From G963677445 sp963678275 (GTDB lineage: Bacteria; Bacteroidota; Ignavibacteria; Ignavibacteriales; Melioribacteraceae), in NCBI GenBank assembly GCA_963678275.1, contig OY782765.1, positions 6,014,001 to 6,078,000 on the forward strand: a stretch of 64,000 bases of DNA, given 5' to 3'. The translations under genes were made by a program, and so were the position numbers. The stretch's first letter is position 1. Each line of letters starts with the position of its first letter. Below, piece by piece: positions 8,669 to 16,304 of the stretch. A model generated the notes under the pieces. It was not told the origin of the DNA. It did no database searches and worked only from the letters and a program-made list of their open reading frames with translations.

Positions 8669-8977
8669 TTATTCCTGGTCATTTACTTCAAATAGTGTTG
8701 AATATTCTGTCGAGTTTTCCTGGATCATTTCCGAAAGTTTTGTCATAAGGATATCAATTCTCTCATTCGAATTGTCGTCGAAATTTTCATAGGAATCGTT
8801 ATCGGTAAAAATGTAAACTTCCTGAAAACTGTTTTTTTTCTTCCTGATCTGAAATACAGAGTATGACTCCAGACCTTCAGCTTTTACAATATTCTTCAAT
8901 TCTTTAACCAGCGATAAATATTCCTCTCTCCTTGAGGGGATGATATCATACCTGATTAAAAACATTACCTTGCCCAT
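8669..8977 (-). CDS. Small protein of unknown function, possible ferredoxin-like fold
   Basis: The 102-residue soluble protein has an alternating beta-alpha-beta pattern (MFLIRYDIIP / EYLSLVKELKNIVK / SYSVFQIRKKKNSFQEVYIFTD / NERIDILMTKLSEMI) that recalls dimeric alpha-beta barrel (ABM/NIPSNAP-like) proteins. I cannot name a family. The ATG at 8977 has GGAG 6 bp upstream. It lies between dapF and the PHP gene with tight spacing, so it is probably part of the same transcript. Confidence 0.6.
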   Translation of the reverse strand: MGKVMFLIRYDIIPSRREEYLSLVKELKNIVKAEGLESYSVFQIRKKKNSFQEVYIFTDNDSYENFDDNSNERIDILMTKLSEMIQENSTEYSTLFEVNDQE

Positions 8978-8992
8978 TGATTCTCCAAAATT

Positions 8993-9841
8993 TTATAAAT
9001 TAATATTACCGTTAAATACTGTTTTTGCCGGTCCTGTAAGTGAAGGACCTGAAACTTTATTCCCATCGACAGAAAAATCTATCGTAAGAATGCCGCCGCG
9101 GGTGAAAACTTCAACCGGGGTTGAAACAACTCCTTCCAGGGCCGATATAACCGCCGCCGCGACCGAACCGGTGCCGCAGGCCAGTGTTTCCGCTTCAACT
9201 CCTCTTTCATAGGTGCGAATATAAATTTTATCTTCTTTTACCAAAATAAAATTAACGTTAGTTCCCTTTGGAGCGAAATCTTTTGAGTATCTGATCTCTC
9301 TGCCAATTTTATCGGCAGGGAATTTTTCAATATCGTTAAAAGCTGAGGTTATATTTTTCGGGTCAGCCAGAATATCGCTGATAAATATCACTACATGAGG
9401 AGACCCTGTATCGGCAAAAAAAGCTTTGACCATTTGTTCCGCGGCCTTAATCCTGAAGTTTCTTTTTATCTTCGAGGGAGGATTAAGGTTAAAGAGTATT
9501 TTTTCATTTTCAATTACTTTGCCGCTATAATCCAGACCGTCACAATTAAATGAAAGATTTCCATTTTCGGCTCTTCCGGATGTGGCGGCATAATGAATAG
9601 CACAGCGGGAACCATTTCCGCATAATGAGCCGGGATAACCGTCGGCGTTAAAATAGTCAAGCATAAAACTGTAATCGTCCGAATCTGTTATAAGCAACAG
9701 ACCGTCGGCGCCGATTCCAAATCGCCTGTCACAAAGTAATTTGATTTTTTCGGGGGTAAGGGAAATACCTTTATTCAGAGCGCTGTCGATCAGCACAAAA
9801 TCATTTCCCGCACCGGTCATCTTCGAAAATTTTATCTCCAT
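8993..9841 (-). CDS. dapF: Diaminopimelate epimerase
   Basis: The 282-residue PLP-independent racemase interconverts LL- and meso-diaminopimelate for lysine and peptidoglycan synthesis (EC 5.1.1.7). Both catalytic cysteines are present in their signatures: SLCGNGSRCA near residue 77 and ACGTGSVAAA near 222. The N-terminal KMTGAGNDFVLID is canonical. Length is normal. It is the first gene of a minus-strand run with the small protein and the PHP gene, and is divergent from the regulator at 10001. Confidence 0.96.
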   Translation of the reverse strand: MEIKFSKMTGAGNDFVLIDSALNKGISLTPEKIKLLCDRRFGIGADGLLLITDSDDYSFMLDYFNADGYPGSLCGNGSRCAIHYAATSGRAENGNLSFNCDGLDYSGKVIENEKILFNLNPPSKIKRNFRIKAAEQMVKAFFADTGSPHVVIFISDILADPKNITSAFNDIEKFPADKIGREIRYSKDFAPKGTNVNFILVKEDKIYIRTYERGVEAETLACGTGSVAAAVISALEGVVSTPVEVFTRGGILTIDFSVDGNKVSGPSLTGPAKTVFNGNINL

Positions 9842-10000
9842 CGGTTCAGCTTTTTATTCCAGCGATAAATGATACAAAACTAAAGCACAAATATGTAAAA
9901 AAAATAATAAAAAACTATTAAATTAATTTATTTGACTGGAAAAACGGAATTACTTACCTTAATTGTCATATTATTCACTTTGATTAAATATGGAGTAAAG

Positions 10001-10258
10001 ATGTCAAAGACAGTGTTATTAATACTAATTGGCAAAAGGAAAGAGGAAGCTGTAAAAGTTCAGCAGATACTTACAGGATGGGGCTGCATAATTAAAACAA
10101 GGCTTGGAATACATGACGGAGTTCAGGAGAATTGTTCGGATGAAGGATTGCTGATTCTTGAACTGCACGGAACTGAAGAGCAGAAACAGGAACTGGCGCG
10201 AAAAGTTGCTGTTCTGCCCGGTGTTTCTTCTAAACTTGTTGAGCTTAAAGTAGATTGA
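10001..10258 (+). CDS. TM1266-like ACT/NikR-C-type small regulatory protein
   Basis: The 85-residue protein (MSKTVLLILIGKRKEEAVKVQQ...) has a ferredoxin-like beta-alpha-beta-beta-alpha-beta pattern. It matches in plan the TM1266 / putative iron-only hydrogenase system regulator family, which resembles the NikR C-terminal domain. Members often sit beside FeFe-hydrogenase maturation genes, but none is visible here, so the role is open. The frame stays open to 9932, but the start at 10001 has GGAGT at proper spacing and begins where the family begins. It is monocistronic and followed by a clear terminator. Confidence 0.7.
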   Translation: MSKTVLLILIGKRKEEAVKVQQILTGWGCIIKTRLGIHDGVQENCSDEGLLILELHGTEEQKQELARKVAVLPGVSSKLVELKVD

Positions 10259-10264
10259 TTTTTC

Positions 10265-10289
10265 AGGTCCGCGTTCGCGGACCTTTTTT
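10265..10289 (+). terminator. Rho-independent terminator after the TM1266-like gene
   Basis: An 8-bp perfect stem, AGGTCCGC/GCGGACCT (10265-10272 with 10277-10284), has a GTTC loop and is followed by TTTTTT. It ends just at the convergent lipoprotein gene. Confidence 0.9.
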
Positions 10290-11055
10290 ATTTTCTATTG
10301 ATTGAATACCTGTAGAGTTTTCCTGTCCTGTCCGATATTATCCAGACGATTCCTTCAGGTTCTTCAATCGCGATTCCTTCTATCTGTATGATATCTACCC
10401 CGGCAGACTCTGTTACTTTACCATCGGAATCGCATTTGAAAACTATTTTATTCTCATCACTGGTTATCCATAAATTTTTCGTTTCTCTTTCGTAAAATAA
10501 TCCGGAAAGATCATTCGCTATTTCCAGTGTGTCGCGGCTTTTTTCGGTTAGAGTGGAATCGAGAGTTACCAGAATTGCCGGATTTTTCTCTTTTATCAGG
10601 TAGAATATTTTTTCATCCCCGTTGTAAGTTACTCCCTCAATTCCTTCATTTGGTTCACCGTCAAAATTAATATCCGCTGATTTTAAGACAGTTCCTTCCT
10701 TATTAATGATCGCGAGTTTTCTTTCTCTTTCAAAAATTATGGCGAGATTATTGTTATCATAAAGGCAAATGCCTTCAAGGTCATATCCTTCCACTCTGAT
10801 GGAATCGATTATTTTTCCTTCGAAAGTTATATTATATATTGTGCTGTTTTCATCGCTTACAGTCCAGAGTGATTTCCGGTCCTTCGAAAGGCATAAACCT
10901 GATGGTTCAATTACCTCTGTCTGATAAGAGGTTTCGAATTTCAGCAATGAATCTTCAGCCGAATTATTTTTTTCTGATTCGTCATCGCAGGCGTAAAATA
11001 ACAATAGTAAAGGAAGCAGTAGAAAATAAATTTGGAATTTCATTATGTTTCTCAT
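10288..11055 (-). CDS. SdiA-regulated-like beta-propeller lipoprotein
   Basis: The 255-residue protein has a lipoprotein signal (hydrophobic core LLLPLLLLFYAC, Cys near 23). It is followed by repeated strands with NHL/WD-like spacing: SGLCLSKDRKSLWTVSDENSTIYNI, LEGICLYDNNNLAIIFERERKLAII, EGVTYNGDEKIFYLIKEKNP, LSGLFYERETKNLWITSDE, EEPEGIVWIISDRTGKLYRY. This is the pattern of the SdiA-regulated (PF06977-type) propeller family. These proteins are extracytoplasmic with no known reaction. The start could also be the second ATG four codons in. It converges with the TM1266-like gene. Confidence 0.75.
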   Translation of the reverse strand: MRNIMKFQIYFLLLPLLLLFYACDDESEKNNSAEDSLLKFETSYQTEVIEPSGLCLSKDRKSLWTVSDENSTIYNITFEGKIIDSIRVEGYDLEGICLYDNNNLAIIFERERKLAIINKEGTVLKSADINFDGEPNEGIEGVTYNGDEKIFYLIKEKNPAILVTLDSTLTEKSRDTLEIANDLSGLFYERETKNLWITSDENKIVFKCDSDGKVTESAGVDIIQIEGIAIEEPEGIVWIISDRTGKLYRYSINRK

Positions 11056-11100
11056 ATTAAATTACCGGAATAAAACTTTAATTAAGGAAAGTGAATTTAT

Positions 11101-11442
11101 ATGAATATTCAGATAATTGGAACAAAAAAATGCAAAGACACAAGAAAAGCTGAAAGATTTTTTAGCGACAGAGGGATAAAATACCATTTCAGGGACCTTA
11201 ATGTTAAAGGATTGAGCAAAGGCGAACTTGACAATATTAAACGTTCATTTGATATTGAAGAGCTTATAGACAGGGAAGGAAAGGAATATTCAAGATTAAA
11301 TCTTCAATATATCACACATGATCCTGAGGAAAAAATTCTTGAATATCCCCTTTTGCTGAATACACCTGTTGTCCGTAATGGAGGGAAAACAACACTTGGC
11401 GTCGAAGAACAAACCTGGAAAGAATGGATTAAAGAGAGTTGA
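11101..11442 (+). CDS. ArsC/Spx-family thioredoxin-fold protein
   Basis: The 113-residue protein has the ArsC/YffB/Spx fold. Its N-terminal strand leads to KKCKDTRKAERFF, with a single active-site Cys at about residue 12 where arsenate reductases have CX5R-like motifs. It continues with the family features FRDLNVKGLSKGEL and PVVRNGGKTTLGV. It could be a glutathione- or thioredoxin-linked reductase or a Spx-like adaptor. The genetic context does not decide. AGGAAAGTG stands upstream. It overlaps the convergent HAD gene by 14 bp at the 3' end. Confidence 0.8.
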   Translation: MNIQIIGTKKCKDTRKAERFFSDRGIKYHFRDLNVKGLSKGELDNIKRSFDIEELIDREGKEYSRLNLQYITHDPEEKILEYPLLLNTPVVRNGGKTTLGVEEQTWKEWIKES

Positions 11443-12052
11443 TTATGCCTCTCTCTCTTAAACCCTCAACAAGTTGTTGATAACCGGTGAAATGTATTCC
11501 GTCCCAGCCAATCTTTTTGGCGCCTTCCACATATTCAGCCACATCATCAATAAAAATATGTTCATCAGAAGGACGGCCTGTGAATTTCTCAACAGCCAGG
11601 TATATTTTTTCTTCCGGCTTAACCGCCCTTACTTCATGGGATAAAATAAGCTTATCAAACCATTTAAGGAATGAATAACCGCCCCAGCCATATTCCCTGT
11701 GAATATCGTTGGTATTGGAGAGAAGAACCAGTTTATAATCCTTTTTCAGCACGGGCAGCAGAGCGGCGACATCTTCATTTACAACAAAAATTTCTGAAAA
11801 TATCCGGCAGAATTCCTCTTCGGTTACTCTATGTTCGGTCCAGTCCATCATCACAGAGAGAAACTGGTCATTGCTGATATCCCACCTCTCATAGTCACGG
11901 TGTACGTGATAATTGTTTTTATACTTATTATAAAAACGCTCACCGAGTCCGACAGAAATTTTATTTAATTTATCAACGATTATTCCATGATCAAAGGGAA
12001 TAAGAACATTACCGAGATCAAAAACAATAACCGAAATTTTATTTGAGCGCAT
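11429..12052 (-). CDS. HAD-superfamily phosphatase (subfamily IA)
   Basis: The 207-residue protein shows the HAD motifs. Motif I is IVFDLGNVLIPFD, where a second Asp of the usual DxD is replaced by Asn, as is common in this branch. Motif II is LLSNTND, the motif III Lys is in VKPEEKIYLAVEKF, and motif IV is HIFIDDVAEYVEGA. A helical cap of about 90 residues lies after motif I. It resembles YihX/alpha-D-glucose-1-phosphatase-like or haloacid-dehalogenase-like phosphatases. The substrate is unknown. It starts 1 bp after the stop of the upstream OXA-like lipoprotein gene, so the two are co-transcribed. Confidence 0.85.
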   Translation of the reverse strand: MRSNKISVIVFDLGNVLIPFDHGIIVDKLNKISVGLGERFYNKYKNNYHVHRDYERWDISNDQFLSVMMDWTEHRVTEEEFCRIFSEIFVVNEDVAALLPVLKKDYKLVLLSNTNDIHREYGWGGYSFLKWFDKLILSHEVRAVKPEEKIYLAVEKFTGRPSDEHIFIDDVAEYVEGAKKIGWDGIHFTGYQQLVEGLRERGIINSL

Positions 12053-12053
12053 A

Positions 12054-12863
12054 CTATTTTCCTATTGAAACAAGATTCAGGTCCATCAAAATATTCCGCG
12101 TTATTACTGTGCGGTAGTATGGAAGTTTTTTTGTAAACTTATCAGCCTCAACATAAAGCATGTAAAAATATGTGTTTTCCTGTCTTTCAATTATGCCGGA
12201 AGCCGCGGCTGCGTGAATGCCGTCGGGGATGGAATATTCCGAAATTCTTCCAAAATGAATATAATCTAATTTTTTCATATAGTTGGTCGCGTTCAGCACT
12301 GTATCGATAATTGTTGGATCAACCGGGAATTTTTTATAGTAAAAGCTCTTCAGGAATTCCAGTTGCTGCGGGGCTGTAACAAGCAATTCTCCATTTTCCC
12401 AGAAATTGCCATCTCTGACTTTGGTTCCCGAAAATGTTCCGTAGTTTATATTTTTCGCGAAGTTTTCTACAACCCCGATTCCGATAGAGTCGGCAAGTTT
12501 TTCGAAGTACCAGTCGGCAGACATTCTCATAGCTTTATCGAGCCTGAAATCATCCCGGTATTTTAATCCGGGATATTGTGTGCCATCCCATCTGAAAGTA
12601 TAAGCGGCAGAATCGAATTGAACCTTATCTATTCCTGATAGAGCGATAATCGGATCAAACAGGTCTTCGGGTATGACCGGTTTATTGATCATTTCCGGAT
12701 TATAGACCATATACTGATCATTCCGCAAGTCATACATATAAAAGTAACCTTTTACACCCTGGGAATTAAAAAAACGTCCAAAATCTTCCTTTTCAACCTG
12801 GTTGTCGCCGCAGCTATAAAATAACACTAAGATAGGGATAAGTAATAAAACAAATTTTTTCAT
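12054..12863 (-). CDS. Lipoprotein with degenerate class D beta-lactamase-like fold
   Basis: The 269-residue protein has a lipobox (FYSC, Cys18). Its body aligns by eye with OXA/BlaR-sensor-type penicillin-recognition domains: YMYDLRNDQYMVYNP, FRWDG, a long YRDDFRLDKAMRMSADWYFEKLA helix region, NYG near 140, FWENGELLVTAPQQLEFLK. The catalytic parts are gone. The Ser-x-x-Lys box aligns to PVIPEDLFDPIIAL (62-75), with Ile64 for Ser and Asp67 for Lys. The S-x-V box is SAD (115-117), and the K-T/S-G box appears as AASG (220-223). It is therefore probably a binding or scaffold pseudoenzyme rather than a beta-lactamase. It is tightly linked to the HAD phosphatase. Confidence 0.7.
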   Translation of the reverse strand: MKKFVLLLIPILVLFYSCGDNQVEKEDFGRFFNSQGVKGYFYMYDLRNDQYMVYNPEMINKPVIPEDLFDPIIALSGIDKVQFDSAAYTFRWDGTQYPGLKYRDDFRLDKAMRMSADWYFEKLADSIGIGVVENFAKNINYGTFSGTKVRDGNFWENGELLVTAPQQLEFLKSFYYKKFPVDPTIIDTVLNATNYMKKLDYIHFGRISEYSIPDGIHAAAASGIIERQENTYFYMLYVEADKFTKKLPYYRTVITRNILMDLNLVSIGK

Positions 12864-12885
12864 TATAAACCTGTAGTTATGACAA

Positions 12886-12924
12886 AGAAAAGGCGGCTAA
12901 AACCTGAAAACCGGATTAGCCGCC
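12886..12924 (-). terminator. Terminator between the small membrane protein and the OXA-like gene
   Basis: A 9-bp perfect stem, GGCGGCTAA/TTAGCCGCC (12892-12900 with 12916-12924), is followed on the minus strand by TTTCTTTG. It closes the gene at 12949-13245 and separates it from the lipoprotein gene. Confidence 0.75.
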
Positions 12925-12948
12925 CCATGGAAAATTATTTAATACGGG

Positions 12949-13245
12949 TCAGATTTCAACGTAACGTTTGTTGGGATCAATCATTATCAGTTTGAAATCG
13001 CCAAAAGTTTTCCCGATAAGAAGACGTAAAGGAACCATTGAGAAAAGCAGGGTTATTATTATACCAATAATATAAGTATAGAGCCTTATTGACCCTTCAC
13101 CCGCGCCTGCTCCCGACATCAGCATCGTTAATATTGAAGCGAATACCAGCCCGACAAGAAATGATGAAATTATGGCAATAACAAAACGCCATAAAAATCC
13201 CCACCAAAGTTTTAAAAGCCTGGGCCATGTAATCTCCATTTCCAT
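12949..13245 (-). CDS. Small integral membrane protein
   Basis: The 98-residue protein has two strongly hydrophobic segments, about 14-40 (LWWGFLWRFVIAIISSFLVGLVFASILTMLM) and about 57-75 (YIIGIIITLLFSMVPLRLLIG). A short charged tail ends in LIMIDPNKRYVEI. I do not recognise the family. The ATG at 13245 is preceded by GGGGAGG. It is transcribed alone and terminated by the stem at 12892-12924. Confidence 0.65.
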   Translation of the reverse strand: MEMEITWPRLLKLWWGFLWRFVIAIISSFLVGLVFASILTMLMSGAGAGEGSIRLYTYIIGIIITLLFSMVPLRLLIGKTFGDFKLIMIDPNKRYVEI

Positions 13246-13621
13246 AATAACCTCCCCAATAGTTTTTGTAATATATATTTATATAATAAATAAAATTATT
13301 CTTAAAGTAAAACTGCTCAGTGATAAAAAGCCGGCAAAAAGCAAAAAAAAACCGTTGCCGCTAATTTGGCTACTAATTTAATAAAAAAAAATATATTTGT
13401 TATTGATTTGAAATAAATTATCGGAAAAAAGTTATCGGGTCGAAAAAAAGTGTTAAATAATCAGGTGTAAAAAACCTTCACGGCGGTAACAATAATTTCG
13501 CGCCTTTTTACTGTGTGAAAAAAAGATTAAAAAGTATTGAAATTATTCGGAAGTAGGCCTTTAATTTTATAAATTTCTTCTTTCCAATAAACATTATTCG
13601 TAAAGTAAACCAGGAAAATCG
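13246..13621. other. AT-rich gene-free stretch upstream of rocD
   Basis: About 375 bp between the divergent small membrane protein gene and rocD. It is very AT-rich with A/T homopolymers. I see no convincing coding frame, RNA gene or copy of the dispersed repeat family. It presumably holds both promoters, but I cannot place them. Confidence 0.5.
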
Positions 13622-14824
13622 ATGAATACAAAAGATTATATCGCGTTAGAAGAAAAGTATGGAGCGCATAATTATCATCCGCTTGATGTTGTGATTGAAA
13701 AAGCTGAAGGAGTTTGGGTATATGATGTAGACGGGAAAAAATATCTTGACTGTCTGGCATCCTATTCAGCGGTAAACCAGGGACACTGCCACCCGAGAAT
13801 ATTAAAAGCGTTGAAAGATCAGGCTGAAAAGGTTACGCTGACCTCACGCGCTTTCAGAAACAGCCAGTTGCCTAAATTATATGAAAAACTTGCTGTCATG
13901 ACCGGTTATGAAATGGTTCTTCCCATGAATAGCGGCGCCGAAGCTGTTGAAACCGCAATCAAAGCGGCAAGGAAATGGGGATATAACGTAAAGAACGTAC
14001 CTGAAAACAAGGCTGAGATCATCGTATGTAAAAACAATTTCGCCGGCAGGACGATCACTATTATCTCTTTTTCAACTGAAGCCGATTATAAAGCGGGCTT
14101 CGGACCTTTTACTCCGGGATTTGTAATTGCTGAATATGGCGACGCGGAAGACCTTGCCTCAAAAATTACTTCCAACACTGTAGCGTTCATAGTTGAACCT
14201 GTTCAGGGTGAAGGAGGCGTTATCGTTCCTCCCGAAGGTTACCTGAAAAAATGTGAAGATATCTGCCGCCAGAATAAAGTTCTTTTTATCACCGATGAAA
14301 TTCAGTCGGGTCTTGGCCGAAGCGGCAAACTTTTCGCTTTTAATTATGATGAGGTAAAACCTGACGCGGTTATCATAGGCAAAGCTTTATCAGGTGGTTT
14401 TTACCCGGTTTCAGCGGTGCTGGCATCCAAAGAAGTTCTCGGCGTATTTAATCCCGGCGAACATGGCTCTACATTCGGAGGCAATCCTCTCGGAGCGGCT
14501 GTTGCCTGTGAAGCGCTGACAGTTCTTGAAGAGGAAAAACTTATCGAAAAATCTTTCGAACTTGGCAATTATTTTATGGATAAACTGCGCGCCATTCCTT
14601 CAAAACATGTAAAGGAAGTTCGCGGACGCGGTCTTTTTATCGGTGTTGAACTTATTCCCGAAGCAAAGGGAGCCCGCAGGTTCTGCGAAGCCCTGATGGA
14701 AAAAGGTATCCTCTGCAAGGAAACTCATGAAAATGTTATCCGCTTCGCTCCTCCGCTGGTAATCACCAAAGAAGAAATCGACTGGGCGCTCGCAAGCATC
14801 AAAGAAGTTCTGTTGATGGACTAA
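13622..14824 (+). CDS. rocD: Ornithine aminotransferase
   Basis: The 400-residue class III PLP aminotransferase transfers the delta-amino group of ornithine to 2-oxoglutarate, giving glutamate semialdehyde (arginine and proline metabolism, EC 2.6.1.13). It shows YLDCLASYSAVNQGHCHPRI, the SGAEAVETAIKAARKWGY phosphate-binding segment, EPVQGEGGVIVP, FITDEIQSGLGRSG, and the PLP lysine in IIGKALSGGFYPVSA near residue 253. Length and motifs fit OAT rather than acetylornithine or GABA aminotransferase, though these are close relatives. AGGA stands 7 bp upstream. It is probably monocistronic. Confidence 0.9.
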   Translation: MNTKDYIALEEKYGAHNYHPLDVVIEKAEGVWVYDVDGKKYLDCLASYSAVNQGHCHPRILKALKDQAEKVTLTSRAFRNSQLPKLYEKLAVMTGYEMVLPMNSGAEAVETAIKAARKWGYNVKNVPENKAEIIVCKNNFAGRTITIISFSTEADYKAGFGPFTPGFVIAEYGDAEDLASKITSNTVAFIVEPVQGEGGVIVPPEGYLKKCEDICRQNKVLFITDEIQSGLGRSGKLFAFNYDEVKPDAVIIGKALSGGFYPVSAVLASKEVLGVFNPGEHGSTFGGNPLGAAVACEALTVLEEEKLIEKSFELGNYFMDKLRAIPSKHVKEVRGRGLFIGVELIPEAKGARRFCEALMEKGILCKETHENVIRFAPPLVITKEEIDWALASIKEVLLMD

Positions 14825-14867
14825 TTTGTAAGCGCTTATAAATTAACACTTTATATAAAATTTTTTA

Positions 14868-14906
14868 CCCCGCCCCCAACCCCTCCCCTTAGCAAGGGGA
14901 GGGGAG
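14868..14906. repeat. GC-rich hairpin (CCCCTCCCCTT/AAGGGGAGGGG)
   Basis: An 11-bp perfect stem (14880-14890 with 14894-14904) with a 3-nt loop lies in the 156-bp gap between rocD and mazE. It has no T tract on either side, so it is a weak terminator candidate at best. C/G-rich dyads of the same flavour recur near 41120-41200, 46680-46830 and 48560-48710, inside the composite repeats. Confidence 0.6.
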
Positions 14907-14980
14907 AATTAATACCCATCTCTTGAATGTTACAAAATATTATTGTATCTTCATTGTAGAAACAAAATGGTGATACTAAA

Positions 14981-15223
14981 ATGAATGTCCAGGTACAAAA
15001 ATGGGGTAATAGTCTGGCGATAAGGATACCCAAGACCTTTGTCACGGAAACGAATTTATACAAAGGTGCTGTTGTTCAGCTATCAGTTAGTGATGGTAAA
15101 CTGGTTGCTACACCAATACCGCGTAAAAAGTATTCTCTTGAGGAAATGCTAAATAAAATTACCGAGGAGAATCTTCATCCGGAAACTGATACAGGCCCGG
15201 TATCAGGAAAAGAAATCTGGTGA
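14981..15223 (+). CDS. mazE: MazE-like antitoxin (AbrB/SpoVT fold)
   Basis: The 80-residue protein has an N-terminal swapped-hairpin AbrB DNA-binding domain (VQVQKWGNSLAIRIPKTFV, then GAVVQLSVSDGKLVATPI). A C-terminal acidic tail (about 48-80) would wrap and neutralise the toxin. It binds its own promoter in characterised systems. The stop overlaps the toxin start by 4 bp (GTGA), the classical coupled arrangement. No operator was identified in the upstream 100 bp. Confidence 0.88.
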   Translation: MNVQVQKWGNSLAIRIPKTFVTETNLYKGAVVQLSVSDGKLVATPIPRKKYSLEEMLNKITEENLHPETDTGPVSGKEIW

Positions 15224-15573
15224 GAGAAGGTGAATATATACCCGAACGTGGCGATCTCGTTTGGATTAATTTTAATCCGCAGGCTGGTCATGAACAGGCT
15301 GGAAGGAGACCGGCGGTTGTTTTATCTCCCTTTGCTTACAACGATAAAGTGGGATTAGCGATCTTTTGCCCGGTAACAAATAAAATCAAGGGGTATCCCT
15401 TTGAAGTTAGTCTTCCTGAAGATGTTGGGATTAGTGGCGCTGTACTTTCTGACCATGTTAAAAGTTTGGATTGGAGAATAAGAGATATTTCATTTATTAA
15501 GAAACTTTCACCGGGATTCGTTGAAGAAGTATCCCTAAAACTGAATTTGTTGATTCAGACAGAAGGTCCTTAG
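15220..15573 (+). CDS. mazF: MazF-like mRNA interferase toxin
   Basis: The 117-residue PemK/MazF-family endoribonuclease shows the N-terminal signature YIPERGDLVWINFNPQAGHEQAGRRPAVVLSP, including the conserved GRRP loop. It also has the FCPVTNKIKGYPFEV strand-loop and the SGAVLSDHVKSLDW segment, where Asp-His and Ser/Thr contribute to RNA cleavage. Length is normal for the family (about 110-120). The start is GTG, coupled to mazE. The protein looks intact and so probably active. A two-gene module like this is often horizontally acquired. Confidence 0.9.
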   Translation: MREGEYIPERGDLVWINFNPQAGHEQAGRRPAVVLSPFAYNDKVGLAIFCPVTNKIKGYPFEVSLPEDVGISGAVLSDHVKSLDWRIRDISFIKKLSPGFVEEVSLKLNLLIQTEGP

Positions 15574-15669
15574 CCGATTTTTTGAATTTATCCAAGATAC
15601 AAGACTTATGCTATGAAAAATTATTCATAAAAAATTATCTTAACAATAAGATTACCATATTTTAGTCTT

Positions 15670-16128
15670 ATGAGAGGGAGTTCCGATGAGGAGCCTGATA
15701 ATTTTGATGATTTTTTTTCAAAGCCTCACTTTTTCACAATCATTGAAATTGGTCCTGCCTCAAGAGGAATACAGATCAAATCAATACAAGGCAATGACAA
15801 TCTTTTTTCGAGGCTGTTTAAACCGGAAATAGAAGTTAATCTTGTATCTGTCAATTCGGAAACGAGTTACAGTAGCAGAAATGAAATAGAGGATATAATT
15901 CCCGGAATATATAACTTCGAAGCGCTTTATAATGGTAAAGCTTTATTGAAAATAAACGGTATGAATACCCTGCCGGGAGCTCGTCTTGAATTATTCTCAA
16001 AACATGAAAGAGACAGGCAATTATTTCGTAAGGCGGTAGCTTCGACTCCGCTCAGCCACCGGATGGTCGCATTTGTTTCTGGCTTGCCAGTTTATGAGAT
16101 TCCGTATAAATTCTTCAGAATGAAATAA
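15670..16128 (+). CDS. Hypothetical protein whose 3' end runs into a dispersed repeat
   Basis: The 152-residue frame is recognisable to no family I know. Residues 1 to about 121 look like ordinary coding sequence, with beta-strand patterns such as FFTIIEIGPASRGIQIKSI. From about 16032 the DNA is the repeat-interior module GCGGTAGCTTCGACTCCGCTCA, found also near 40697 and 48391 (reversed). It continues into the repeat border CTGGCTTGCCAGTTTATGA. The last 30 residues are thus translated repeat, so the gene is probably truncated or a remnant. No ribosome-binding site is clear at the ATG. It might instead be a decayed third gene behind mazEF. Confidence 0.4.
   Translation: MRGSSDEEPDNFDDFFSKPHFFTIIEIGPASRGIQIKSIQGNDNLFSRLFKPEIEVNLVSVNSETSYSSRNEIEDIIPGIYNFEALYNGKALLKINGMNTLPGARLELFSKHERDRQLFRKAVASTPLSHRMVAFVSGLPVYEIPYKFFRMK
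16032..16110 (+). repeat. Composite-repeat fragment (interior module plus border)
   Basis: The interior module GCGGTAGCTTCGACTCCGCTCAGCCACCGG is followed by the border CTGGCTTGCCAGTTTATGA and a degraded CCGT...AAATTCT core. The same module and border pair occurs at 40697-40760 and, reversed, at 48358-48460. It overlaps the 3' end of the preceding frame. Confidence 0.7.
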
Positions 16129-16304
16129 TTTGCAAACTCGCAAGATTTTTTTAATTGTTCATTGTTCATTATCAATTTTTCCCCTTCCTGAGCGCTGTGA
16201 AAAGGGTCTTCTAACCAGATGAACAGAAATTCCCCGGGGGTTATAAAAATTGGCTGTCATTTGTATGATGTTATTTTTATATTAGGCAAAAAAGAATATG
16301 GTTT

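Noticed and set aside
12054..12863. Active class D beta-lactamase
   Set aside because: The catalytic Ser, Lys and K-T-G motifs are all replaced.
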